DNA from: a virus
DNA: 24,595 nucleotides
Reading direction: 5' to 3' (one strand)
IMG/VR virus record: IMGVR_UViG_3300027906_000147
Location: 1-24,595 of that record
This document shows, one piece after another, positions 1-6,642 of this stretch (the first letter of the stretch is position 1; every line of letters begins with the position of its first letter). A program made the translations under genes and the position numbers. Below the pieces are notes generated by a model, which was not told the DNA's origin, searched no databases, and saw only the letters and a list, made by a program, of their open reading frames with translations.

Positions 1-138
1 CAACTTGCAGTCATCAAAAACCGATTCAATGGCTGCACAGGAAAGTGTGGATACATCATGTATGACAAAGAAACAGGACGAATGTTATCAACAGACTCTC
101 CATCCACTCATGGAGAAGACAAAAATACTGACTTCTAG
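1..138 (+). CDS. DNA primase/helicase gp4-like, C-terminal fragment
   Basis: This is the 3' end of a gene that begins before the window; 45 codons and a TAG stop are present in frame 1. The translation contains KNRFNGCTGKCGY followed by YDKETGRML, which parallels the end of T7 gene 4 protein (GRFTGDTGIAGY, then YNKETGWLE). It closes with an acidic stretch ending GEDKNTDF; T7 gp4 ends SNDTDF. In T7 this acidic tail with its terminal Phe docks on the DNA polymerase at the replication fork, so the same contact is likely here. The gene overlaps the following thioredoxin-fold gene by about 77 bases. The identification rests on a short fragment, but the match runs over its whole length. Confidence 0.85.
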   Translation, partial: QLAVIKNRFNGCTGKCGYIMYDKETGRMLSTDSPSTHGEDKNTDF

Positions 139-430
139 GCCAACAACATTAGTACTTATTGTTGATGACAAATGTGAGAAAGAATATAGAGGTATTGTAA
201 ACAGCGTTTTGGATGGTACTGAGTGGGGTTATATAATCCCTATCCTAAATAAATCCTGCCATAAAGCAGTTACAGTATCTTATAACATTAAAAAGTTTCC
301 AACTCTATTAGCATTTGATATGTATAGTCGCTTGGTTTCAAGGATAGAAGATAAAGCTATGTTCAATAAAGACTTCTTTACTAAAGCTATTTCCTTCGCC
401 GCTAGTAACCGCAATGAGGTTGGTATTTGA
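62..430 (+). CDS. Thioredoxin-fold protein without CxxC, upstream of DNA polymerase
   Basis: This encodes 122 residues if ATG 62 is used. ATG 110 would give 106 residues, close to thioredoxin's 108. The frame is open to the window edge, but upstream codons lie inside the primase/helicase gene. No start has a convincing Shine-Dalgarno sequence. The core reads as a thioredoxin fold: a beta strand VLIVDD (31-36), then a helix, then VSYNIKKFPTLLAFD (72-86). The last matches the thioredoxin segment around the cis-proline (YGIRGIPTLLLF), and a C-terminal helix follows. The catalytic WCGPC is missing; one Cys (C38) lies near its expected place, in CEKE. Redox activity is therefore unlikely. T7 polymerase uses host thioredoxin as processivity clamp, so a dedicated clamp-like partner for the adjacent polymerase is an attractive inference, not shown. 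It overlaps the polymerase start by 17 bases. Confidence 0.6.
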   Translation: MTKKQDECYQQTLHPLMEKTKILTSRPTTLVLIVDDKCEKEYRGIVNSVLDGTEWGYIIPILNKSCHKAVTVSYNIKKFPTLLAFDMYSRLVSRIEDKAMFNKDFFTKAISFAASNRNEVGI

Positions 431-2180
431 CATTGAAACTGATGGTCTCCTAAGAGATCTCAGTTGTGTTCATTGTATAGTTACCTATGATCTAGATACG
501 GGTGAGACCACTCGTTACGATGACACAGGTACGTATGACTCTGTAACTACTGGTGTAACAACACTGATGGGAGCTAAAGAGTTATATGGTCACAACATTG
601 TTTCCTATGATTTTGAAGCATTAAGAGAATGCTATCCATTCTGGGAGTACACAGGAAAGGTTTACGATACATTGATTCTTAGTAGATTATTCTACTTTGA
701 TATGTTGGATAGGGATTTAAGATCTAAGCCTGCCAATATGCCCGCCAACTTATATGGTCGTCACTCACTTGAGAGCTACGGTTATAGGTTATCTGGGCCA
801 ATGAAATCAGAGTATGGCAAACAATTAGATGGCGATTGGTCAACATATACTGAGCAGATGCTTGAGTATTGTGTGACTGATGTGATGCTAAATGTCGAGC
901 TAGTTAAGGTATTCCTGCCGAAGATAAAGGAGTACTCTAAATGTATTGACCTTGAGCATAAGTCTGCTGCCATCATGTCTTGGCAAGAAAGGGTGGGTTA
1001 TCCCTTTGATAGCAAGGCTGGTCAACAACTTGAATCTAAGTTACGTACAGAGATTGAGGAGATCTCTAATGAAATGAGAGAAACATTCTCATTTGTACCA
1101 GGCAAGGAATTTATACCAGCTAGGGACAATAAACCAAAGGGCTATTTTGCTGATTCCCCTATGACACGTCTGAAGGAATTTAGCCCTACAAGCCGTGATC
1201 ATATCTCCTGGGCTTTTCAGCAATTTAGGGGGTGGGTTCCTATTGAAAGAACCACTAAGGGTAAGGTGAAGATCGATGAGGACGTTTTAAAAAATATCGG
1301 TACTGATGAAGCTCTTAAGTTCGCCCGGATTCTTGAGCTACAAAAGGCATTAGGCCAACTTAGTGAGGGTAAAAACTCATGGTTAAGGCTAGTTGATAAG
1401 GACAATCGTATACACCACAGTTGTTTTCTAAACACTGTTACAGGTAGGAATGCACACATGCGGCCAAACCTGGGGAATGTAAACTCTTCCCCTGAATATC
1501 GGGCTTTATTTGGACCCGGTGAAGGGAGAATACAAGTAGGTAGTGATGCTTCTTCGCTAGAACTTAGGGCACTTGGACATTACTTAGCGAGGTACGATGG
1601 GGGCAAGTTTGCAAAGGAAGTGGTGGAAGGTGACATACATGCAAGACTTGCATCTATCTATAAAGTGGATCGTACTACATCCAAGAGAGTTACTTATTGT
1701 ATGCTTTATGGTGGTGGAGATCTTCGCCTGGGGGATGCTGCTAATGCTGAGAGGGACATGGCTGCAGCTACAGGAAAAAGAATACGTGAAGCGGTACTTA
1801 ATGATCTGGACGGCTTTGCAGAGCTATCTAGAGCAGTCCTAGAAAGGGCTAAGAGTGGTGTCATACGTGGACTTGATGGTAGACCTATTCGTATCAGAAA
1901 GGCTTTTAGTGCTTTGAATGCCTTACTCCAATCGTGTGGGGCAGTGATATGTAAGACCTGGCTAGTTAGAACAAATGAACTTTTAATAGAGGCAGGTATT
2001 GATTACTGGCCACTTGCATTTGTTCATGATGAGATGCAGCTAAGTGTGAGGCCAGACCAGAAGGATATGGCAGCAGATCTGATAAAGATGGCGATGAAAG
2101 ATGTTGAACAAACAACTAACTTTAGAGTTTCCTTGGATTGCGACGTTAAATTCGGCGAAAACTGGGGCGAATGCCACTAG
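414..2180 (+). CDS. DNA polymerase, family A, T7 gp5-like with 3'-5' exonuclease
   Basis: This is the replicative polymerase of the phage (588 residues; T7 gp5 has 704). The proofreading exonuclease motifs are complete: FDIETDG at 5-11, GHNIVSYDF at 59-67 and YCVTDV at 152-157. Polymerase motif A is DASSLELR (378-385). Motif B has K424 and Y428 followed by LYGGG. Motif C is VHDEMQ (537-542), and the protein ends GENWGECH, like T7's GPNWAICH. Y428 is equivalent to T7 Y526 and E. coli PolA residue 762; Tyr there is common in virulent phages. The segment between the thumb helix (near 206-225) and SPTSRDHI (257-264) is only about 30 residues, where T7 carries the roughly 76-residue thioredoxin-binding loop, so that loop is largely missing. 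The start ATG overlaps the upstream gene. Confidence 0.97.
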   Translation: MRLVFDIETDGLLRDLSCVHCIVTYDLDTGETTRYDDTGTYDSVTTGVTTLMGAKELYGHNIVSYDFEALRECYPFWEYTGKVYDTLILSRLFYFDMLDRDLRSKPANMPANLYGRHSLESYGYRLSGPMKSEYGKQLDGDWSTYTEQMLEYCVTDVMLNVELVKVFLPKIKEYSKCIDLEHKSAAIMSWQERVGYPFDSKAGQQLESKLRTEIEEISNEMRETFSFVPGKEFIPARDNKPKGYFADSPMTRLKEFSPTSRDHISWAFQQFRGWVPIERTTKGKVKIDEDVLKNIGTDEALKFARILELQKALGQLSEGKNSWLRLVDKDNRIHHSCFLNTVTGRNAHMRPNLGNVNSSPEYRALFGPGEGRIQVGSDASSLELRALGHYLARYDGGKFAKEVVEGDIHARLASIYKVDRTTSKRVTYCMLYGGGDLRLGDAANAERDMAAATGKRIREAVLNDLDGFAELSRAVLERAKSGVIRGLDGRPIRIRKAFSALNALLQSCGAVICKTWLVRTNELLIEAGIDYWPLAFVHDEMQLSVRPDQKDMAADLIKMAMKDVEQTTNFRVSLDCDVKFGENWGECH

Positions 2181-2532
2181 AATATGCAAACGCTGTGGAG
2201 ATGAAAAACGTCTCCACTCGTTTCCTACTTTTGGTGCATCAGGATCGACCGGCAGAAAGAACACCTGCAGAGCTTGCACAAACGAGCTAGCAGTTACCAG
2301 AAACCAGTTAAGGCAGCTCCACCCAAAGCCGCCACCCGGCTTATGTCCCATTTGCCACAATCACACAAGCTCCTGGGTATTGGATCATTGTCATATTAGT
2401 AATGACTTCAGAGGTTATATCTGCGATTCATGTAATCGTGGCTTAGGACACTTTGGGGATGATCCAGTAATAGTAAATCGGGCTTCAATTTATCTTATGA
2501 CTTGCACTAATGAAAACCACGCTACTGATTGA
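2101..2532 (+). CDS. Recombination endonuclease VII-like HNH nuclease
   Basis: This 143-residue protein is of the phage endonuclease VII (T4 gp49) type, which cleaves Holliday junctions and branched DNA. The nuclease core is in the C-terminal half: CPIC (82-85), LDHCH (94-98), then RGYICDSCNRGLGHF (104-118). The CxxCN at 108-112 matches the zinc and catalytic Asn motif of T4 endonuclease VII, and D95-H96-H98 match its catalytic DHxH. A second Cys pair set (C29, C32, C56, C59) forms a probable extra N-terminal zinc ribbon. The only in-frame starts before this ribbon are ATG 2101 and TTG 2104, so the gene overlaps the polymerase by 80 bases in another frame. A role in DNA packaging or debranching is likely; a homing-type HNH enzyme beside the polymerase gene is the alternative. 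Confidence 0.85.
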   Translation: MLNKQLTLEFPWIATLNSAKTGANATRICKRCGDEKRLHSFPTFGASGSTGRKNTCRACTNELAVTRNQLRQLHPKPPPGLCPICHNHTSSWVLDHCHISNDFRGYICDSCNRGLGHFGDDPVIVNRASIYLMTCTNENHATD

Positions 2533-3238
2533 TGCTGATCCCATAGTTTATAGAGCCTCTGCTAGTAGTGAGGATGAACTTGACTTCACTCCAGATGTAA
2601 CTGTTGTTACTGGTGATTTTAAAAAGGGAAAGAACATTGTCAAAAGAAACATCAAAGAATTATCAGAACGCTTTGATACTGATGAAATGGTGTTCTTTTT
2701 TACTAGTGAAATCAACTTCAGAAAAACAGTAGATCCACAGTACAAAGGCAACAGACAAAAACGTAAGCCAGCAGGCTTCAAAAAACTAAAAAATTGGACT
2801 AAAACACAGTATGAATCGATTGAAATTGAAGGGCTTGAAGCCGACGACGCTTTGGGTATTGCCGCCACTTGTGGCGACTATAACAACTTTATTGTTTGTT
2901 CTCCCGACAAGGATCTCGAACAATTCGCCTGCAGAATTTGGAATGGAAAAATCGAGTTTACACAAACTGCCAGTGAAGCAATTCTCAAACGATGGATGCA
3001 AAGTCTTCATGGTGATGCCTGCGATGGGTATGCAGGGATCAGAGGGTATGGGCCTAAGAAAGCAGCAGCTTTATTGAAAAAGGTGCAGGATGGGAATTAC
3101 TATCCTGCTGTATTAAAAGCCTATTTAGATGAGGGATTGACAGAAGAGGATGCACTAAGAAACATCCGATTAGCTACTATCCTGTCTGTTGATGACTGGG
3201 ATGCAGAAGCATTTGAACCAATATTATTCACACCTTAG
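2510..3238 (+). CDS. 5'-3' exonuclease, T7 gp6-like (FEN/PIN fold)
   Basis: This 242-residue flap-type exonuclease should degrade host DNA for nucleotides and remove replication primers. The metal-binding acidic residues are visible: LIDADP (6-11, D8 and D10), EGLEADDAL (107-115) and SPDKDLEQF (131-139). A helix-hairpin-helix-type segment, CDGYAGIRGYGPKKA (171-185), follows. The basic segment NFRKTVDPQYKGNRQKRKP (69-87) matches T7 gp6 WRKELVDPNYKANR. The length is somewhat below T7 gp6 (about 300 residues). The gene starts inside the end of the endonuclease gene (23-base overlap), with no Shine-Dalgarno sequence. It lies in the same place as gene 6 in T7-like cyanophages, between polymerase and the nucleotide genes. 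Confidence 0.93.
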   Translation: MKTTLLIDADPIVYRASASSEDELDFTPDVTVVTGDFKKGKNIVKRNIKELSERFDTDEMVFFFTSEINFRKTVDPQYKGNRQKRKPAGFKKLKNWTKTQYESIEIEGLEADDALGIAATCGDYNNFIVCSPDKDLEQFACRIWNGKIEFTQTASEAILKRWMQSLHGDACDGYAGIRGYGPKKAAALLKKVQDGNYYPAVLKAYLDEGLTEEDALRNIRLATILSVDDWDAEAFEPILFTP

Positions 3239-3240
3239 AT

Positions 3241-3423
3241 ATGAAACCATTGTGGCGCGATATGTTAGCGGCTAAAGCTAAGACAAGAGGAGCGGGAAAC
3301 GATTACGGGGCAATGCTAAGGGTTGTTGCTGAAAGAGTAGAGATCAACATGATAGGAGATAACTCAGAAGATATTTCATCTGAACTAAGAGAAGAAGCTC
3401 TTAGGGCTGAGGCAGGTGAATGA
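3241..3423 (+). CDS. Small hypothetical protein
   Basis: This encodes 60 residues, starting two bases after the exonuclease stop. The N-terminal part is basic and rich in Ala and Lys (LAAKAKTRGAGNDYG), and the C-terminal part is acidic (SSELREEALRAEAGE). The composition suggests two helices. I do not recognise the family. The gene fits exactly between exonuclease and the NblA-like gene, sharing an ATGA stop/start overlap with the latter. Translational coupling and absence of gaps are the main evidence that it is real. Confidence 0.7.
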   Translation: MKPLWRDMLAAKAKTRGAGNDYGAMLRVVAERVEINMIGDNSEDISSELREEALRAEAGE

Positions 3424-3605
3424 CACCATTACCACCTATCACACTAGAGCTATCGTATGAACAACAGTTCTCTATGCGGGCTTTTGAGGATCAGATAAAG
3501 AAACTAAAGAAAGATGAGTTGATTGATCTAATGATCTCTTTACAGACTCATAACTATGTTTTAAAAAACACTATTTCATCACTAGTAAAAGGATGGCCTG
3601 ACTAA
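3420..3605 (+). CDS. nblA: NblA-like phycobilisome degradation protein
   Basis: The product has 61 residues, the normal NblA length. NblA is the cyanobacterial adaptor that binds phycobiliproteins and delivers phycobilisomes to Clp protease, normally under nitrogen starvation. The segment LELSYEQQFSMRAFEDQIKK (9-28) follows the NblA pattern L-x-LEQ-x-F-x-x-R-x-FE-x-Q. The second helix reads DELIDLMISLQTHNYVLKN (32-50) and ends in SSLVK (53-57), matching the C-terminal L-x-x-x-K region used for phycobiliprotein binding. Phage copies of nblA are known from a freshwater Microcystis myovirus and from marine cyanophages. Start and stop are coupled to the neighbours: ATGA overlap upstream and TAATG overlap downstream. 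Its presence implies a phycobilisome-bearing host such as Synechococcus. Function is inferred from family resemblance. Confidence 0.82.
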   Translation: MTPLPPITLELSYEQQFSMRAFEDQIKKLKKDELIDLMISLQTHNYVLKNTISSLVKGWPD

Positions 3606-3907
3606 TGACTAAATTCTCACCGAATCATTACAAACGGGGACAAATTGAGGTATGGGATTTTGTTGCTGATCAAGATCTGGATTACTTCAAGGGATGTATT
3701 GTTAAATACGTGTGCCGTGCTGGATCAAAGCAAGGCGAAACAGAGCTAGAGGATCTTCTTAAGGCTCATGCATATCTAGACAAAGCAATTTATCTATTAA
3801 AAAACAATGACGCATCAGAACGACGCTGTGACTTTTCGCAAGCGAATGGAACAGCCTGTGAATGCTCTTTCTCAGAATACTCTGAGCCTTCAGGCTCGGC
3901 TGATTGA
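3605..3907 (+). CDS. DUF3310 protein (T7 gp1.7-like nucleotide kinase family)
   Basis: The first 66 residues form a DUF3310 domain: SPNHYKRGQIEVWDF (5-19), then LDYFKGCIVKYVCRAGSK (25-42), then ELEDLLKAHAYLDKAI (47-62). DUF3310 is the C-terminal part of T7 gp1.7, a dGMP/dTMP kinase, and stand-alone copies are common in phages, so a role in nucleotide metabolism fits. The domain ends near residue 66. The remaining 34 residues, rich in Ser, Cys and Glu, lie entirely over the 5' end of mazG in another frame and look like run-on coding. The start shares one base with the nblA stop (TAATG). The exact biochemical activity of the isolated domain is uncertain. Confidence 0.88.
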   Translation: MTKFSPNHYKRGQIEVWDFVADQDLDYFKGCIVKYVCRAGSKQGETELEDLLKAHAYLDKAIYLLKNNDASERRCDFSQANGTACECSFSEYSEPSGSAD

Positions 3908-4184
3908 TGAAGAGGTACTTGAATTAGATGAAGCAATAAGAGCTTTATCATTCGATCTGAGTAATCGTAAACGCCGTCACGATGCACTAAAAGAGTTGGC
4001 AGATGTTGTATTCGTTTGCTTTCAGCTAGCCGCTGCTAGTGGTTGGGATCTAGATGATGCTTTAGCCCGTGTATTTGAATCAAACATGAGCAAGCTAGTT
4101 GATGGTAAACCAATCAAAGATGAACACGGAAAGGTTCTAAAGGGGCCTAATTATCTAAAACCAACACTCTACGATCTAGTTTAA
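3807..4184 (+). CDS. mazG: MazG-family nucleotide pyrophosphohydrolase
   Basis: This is an all-alpha NTP pyrophosphohydrolase of 125 residues. Metal-binding motifs are EEVLEL (35-40, EExxE) and ELADV (63-67, ExxD). The C-terminal stretch SKLVDGKPIKDEHGKVLKGP (95-114) is typical of cyanophage and phosphoribosyl-ATP-type MazG proteins. Cyanophage MazG was first suggested to act on (p)ppGpp; later biochemical work on a cyanophage enzyme favoured dNTPs such as dGTP and dCTP, which would recycle nucleotides from GC-rich host DNA. The start ATG 3807 is needed to include the conserved VTFRKRMEQPVNALS leader, so the gene overlaps DUF3310 by 101 bases. It stands one base before the ribonucleotide reductase gene, consistent with a joint role in dNTP supply. 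Confidence 0.92.
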   Translation: MTHQNDAVTFRKRMEQPVNALSQNTLSLQARLIDEEVLELDEAIRALSFDLSNRKRRHDALKELADVVFVCFQLAAASGWDLDDALARVFESNMSKLVDGKPIKDEHGKVLKGPNYLKPTLYDLV

Positions 4185-4185
4185 A

Positions 4186-6438
4186 ATGTTTAATTTTCCT
4201 GATGATGCGCCATCAGCTAACCCTGTTTTCTACCGTACATATAGCCGTAGATCTGGAGACAAAAAAGAATCATGGCAGGATGTAGTTACACGCTGTGTCA
4301 ACGGTCTAGCAAAGATCGGTAAGTTTACAGACAAGCAAACCGCTCTAGTACGTGAACAGATGGAGGAGCTACACTCTCTACCATCAGGACGTTGGCTATG
4401 GACAGGTGGGACACCGTGGCTAGAGGATCAGAAGAACTTTTCTGGTGCTTATAATTGCACATCTACAGATGCTGTTGACCTAGAAAGTTTCAGCCTACAG
4501 ATGGAACTATTGATGATGGGATCAGGAACTGGTGCTATCCTTGAGCCTTCTAATATTGAACTACTTCCAGTAGTATGTAATCACTTAGATGTAGAAGTAT
4601 TAGAAAATATTGGTGAGGCAACTGAATATGATTCTAACACAAGGTTGCACATTATTGAGGAGAAGTGCGCCATTCTATATGTTGGTGACAGTCGAGAAGG
4701 GTGGTGTAACGCTTTTCTAGATCTCCTATTGTTGTTTACAACTAAAGCATCAGGGGTTCGTACACTTAAGATTGATTTGTCTAACGTGCGACCCTCCAAC
4801 ACACCAATCAAAGGTTTTGGTGGCGTTGCAAACCCTGTTAAATTAGCCCATTTCTATCGCCGTGCTGCTGGTATTCTCCAGAAAGCAACCGGACGGAAGC
4901 TAACCTCAGTAGAGTGTTGTTTATTACTAGATGAATCATCACTAGCCGTAGTGGCTGGCAATGTACGGCGCAGTGCAGGCATGAGACAATTCATCAGTAG
5001 TGATAAAGAAGCATCTACTGCGAAGGATAACCTCTGGCAACAAGGCGAAGATGGAAAATGGCGTATTGATCCTGAAAGGGATGCGCTAAGAATGGCTAAT
5101 CATACGAGAGTGTTCCATAGAAAACCAACCTATGAAGAGATAGAAGAGTCAGTAACAAAACAATTCTATTCAGGAGAAGGTGCTATTCAATATGCACCAG
5201 AATCTATTGCAAGATCTAATAGAGATCTACTAGATGATGCCATTAAAAAGGTGACATTTATAGAGCTATATGAAGATAATCAGCATATGGCATTGCAATA
5301 TCTATGGAAACAAGATCCTAAGATGGATCAAAAAGAGCTTTATCACCGGATGGGTAGGTATGGGCTTAACCCGTGTGGTGAGATCCTGGGTAAGGATTTT
5401 CACTGTAACCTCAGTGAGGTACATCTAAATACAATTGATCCTCATGACGATGCAGCTCTAGAAAGAGCATTTGAAGCAGCATCACTTTCAGCAGCAGCAT
5501 TGCTCCATCACAAGTTTGCTGTAGATAGATATCAATATAGCCGTGAGGTAGATCCTATTATTGGTGTAAGCTTTACAGGGTTATTTGACTTCTTTGTTAA
5601 GAGGTTTGGTGCGCCTTGGCTTGAATGGTGGACACAGGGAAGACCGTTTCATCCACAGTATCAACAGCTAGAACGTGAGTATCTGACAAAATGGAGACTT
5701 ATTGTTAGACGTACTGTTACTGATTACTGTAACGAGCATGGATTACGTGTTCCTAATAGGTTTACAACAGTGCAACCAGCCGGGACTAAGAGCCTGCTAA
5801 CAGGAGCATCACCAGGCTGGCATCCACCTAAGGCAGCAAGGTTTATTCGTCGCATCACGTTTGGAAAGAACGATCCAGTAGCTATGGCCTGTGAGGCATA
5901 TGGCTATAAGATTATCCCTAGTCAATCAGATAGAGATGAAACGGGTGCTTTACTAGAAGACCCTAATGATCCTAGATGTAATGAATGGCTGGTAGAGATA
6001 CCATCTAAGACTGCCTGGGCAGATATTGAAGGTTGTGATCAGATTGATATCAGTAAGTTCAGTGTTGCTGCTCAGTGGGACTTCTATATGCAAGTCCAGA
6101 ACTATTACACAACACACAATACATCAGCGACTCTAGAATTTAGAGAGCATGAAATTAAAGAACTTTCTGGTCTAATGCATAATGCCATCAAATATACTGA
6201 TGGTTACATATCAGCAGCACTGCTAGCTAGGTTTGATGCTAACGAGACTTTCCCTCGGTTGCCATTTGAACCAATCACTAAAGAGAAGTTTGAAGAGTTA
6301 GATTACGGTGTCAAAACTCGCCGTATCACAAGCGACTTCTCTCTAGCAATGTCTATTTATTCTGATAACAGCGAAGGTCAAGGGCCTGCTGCTTGTGATT
6401 CAGATAAGTGCTTATTCTCAGAGAAAGTACCAAAATGA
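4186..6438 (+). CDS. nrdJ: Class II (B12-dependent) ribonucleoside-triphosphate reductase, monomeric
   Basis: This 750-residue enzyme reduces ribonucleotides to deoxynucleotides using adenosylcobalamin. Key residues are visible: NC91TST early on, then NPC397GE399I with the thiyl-radical Cys and catalytic Glu, then C407 in HCNLSEV as redox partner of C91. A C-terminal Cys pair (C737, C742, spacing CxxxxC) matches the shuttle pair of the Lactobacillus leichmannii enzyme (C731, C736). Length and layout fit the monomeric RTPR type. No nrdB-like small subunit gene is present, which supports class II rather than class I. Marine cyanophage reductases of this type were once misannotated as class I. 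Marine cyanobacteria make a cobalamin, so cofactor supply fits. The stop overlaps the next start as ATGA. Confidence 0.93.
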   Translation: MFNFPDDAPSANPVFYRTYSRRSGDKKESWQDVVTRCVNGLAKIGKFTDKQTALVREQMEELHSLPSGRWLWTGGTPWLEDQKNFSGAYNCTSTDAVDLESFSLQMELLMMGSGTGAILEPSNIELLPVVCNHLDVEVLENIGEATEYDSNTRLHIIEEKCAILYVGDSREGWCNAFLDLLLLFTTKASGVRTLKIDLSNVRPSNTPIKGFGGVANPVKLAHFYRRAAGILQKATGRKLTSVECCLLLDESSLAVVAGNVRRSAGMRQFISSDKEASTAKDNLWQQGEDGKWRIDPERDALRMANHTRVFHRKPTYEEIEESVTKQFYSGEGAIQYAPESIARSNRDLLDDAIKKVTFIELYEDNQHMALQYLWKQDPKMDQKELYHRMGRYGLNPCGEILGKDFHCNLSEVHLNTIDPHDDAALERAFEAASLSAAALLHHKFAVDRYQYSREVDPIIGVSFTGLFDFFVKRFGAPWLEWWTQGRPFHPQYQQLEREYLTKWRLIVRRTVTDYCNEHGLRVPNRFTTVQPAGTKSLLTGASPGWHPPKAARFIRRITFGKNDPVAMACEAYGYKIIPSQSDRDETGALLEDPNDPRCNEWLVEIPSKTAWADIEGCDQIDISKFSVAAQWDFYMQVQNYYTTHNTSATLEFREHEIKELSGLMHNAIKYTDGYISAALLARFDANETFPRLPFEPITKEKFEELDYGVKTRRITSDFSLAMSIYSDNSEGQGPAACDSDKCLFSEKVPK

Positions 6439-6638
6439 CTACAGATGTAATAACTCTGAACTCCCTCACTAGAGGGGGTTTGGATGCACTAGTCGATGAA
6501 CTAGATAAACAGTTTCCTGATATACATCCTGAATTAAAGAGATGTAGAGAGGGATATTTTGTCAATGAAGTTGATGTAGCTTATAAAGCTGGTCAAGTTT
6601 CAATTATACGATTACTTAAACAAAAACTAGAGGATTAA
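6435..6638 (+). CDS. Small hypothetical protein
   Basis: This encodes 67 residues from ATG 6435, which overlaps the reductase stop (ATGA) and is preceded by a weak purine-rich GAGAAAG. The product is helical and moderately acidic, with DALVDELDKQFPDIHPELKR in the middle and IIRLLKQKLED at the C-terminus. I see no recognisable domain. It is the last gene of the nucleotide block before the virion genes. Coupling to the reductase and dense packing support it as real; a role cannot be assigned. Confidence 0.65.
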   Translation: MTTDVITLNSLTRGGLDALVDELDKQFPDIHPELKRCREGYFVNEVDVAYKAGQVSIIRLLKQKLED

Positions 6639-6642
6639 AATT

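Noticed and set aside
782-976. Minus-strand open frame within the polymerase gene, as an example of several such frames
   Set aside because: All minus-strand frames lie opposite well-identified + strand genes, lack recognisable domains and have no promoters or ribosome-binding sites; they are shadows.
1597-1842. Second-frame open stretch inside the polymerase gene
   Set aside because: It covers polymerase motifs A and B in another frame, has no domain and no neighbour coupling.
3790-4184. A sequencing frameshift joining DUF3310 and MazG into one protein
   Set aside because: Each domain is complete and has its own plausible start; the two families are normally separate in cyanophages.
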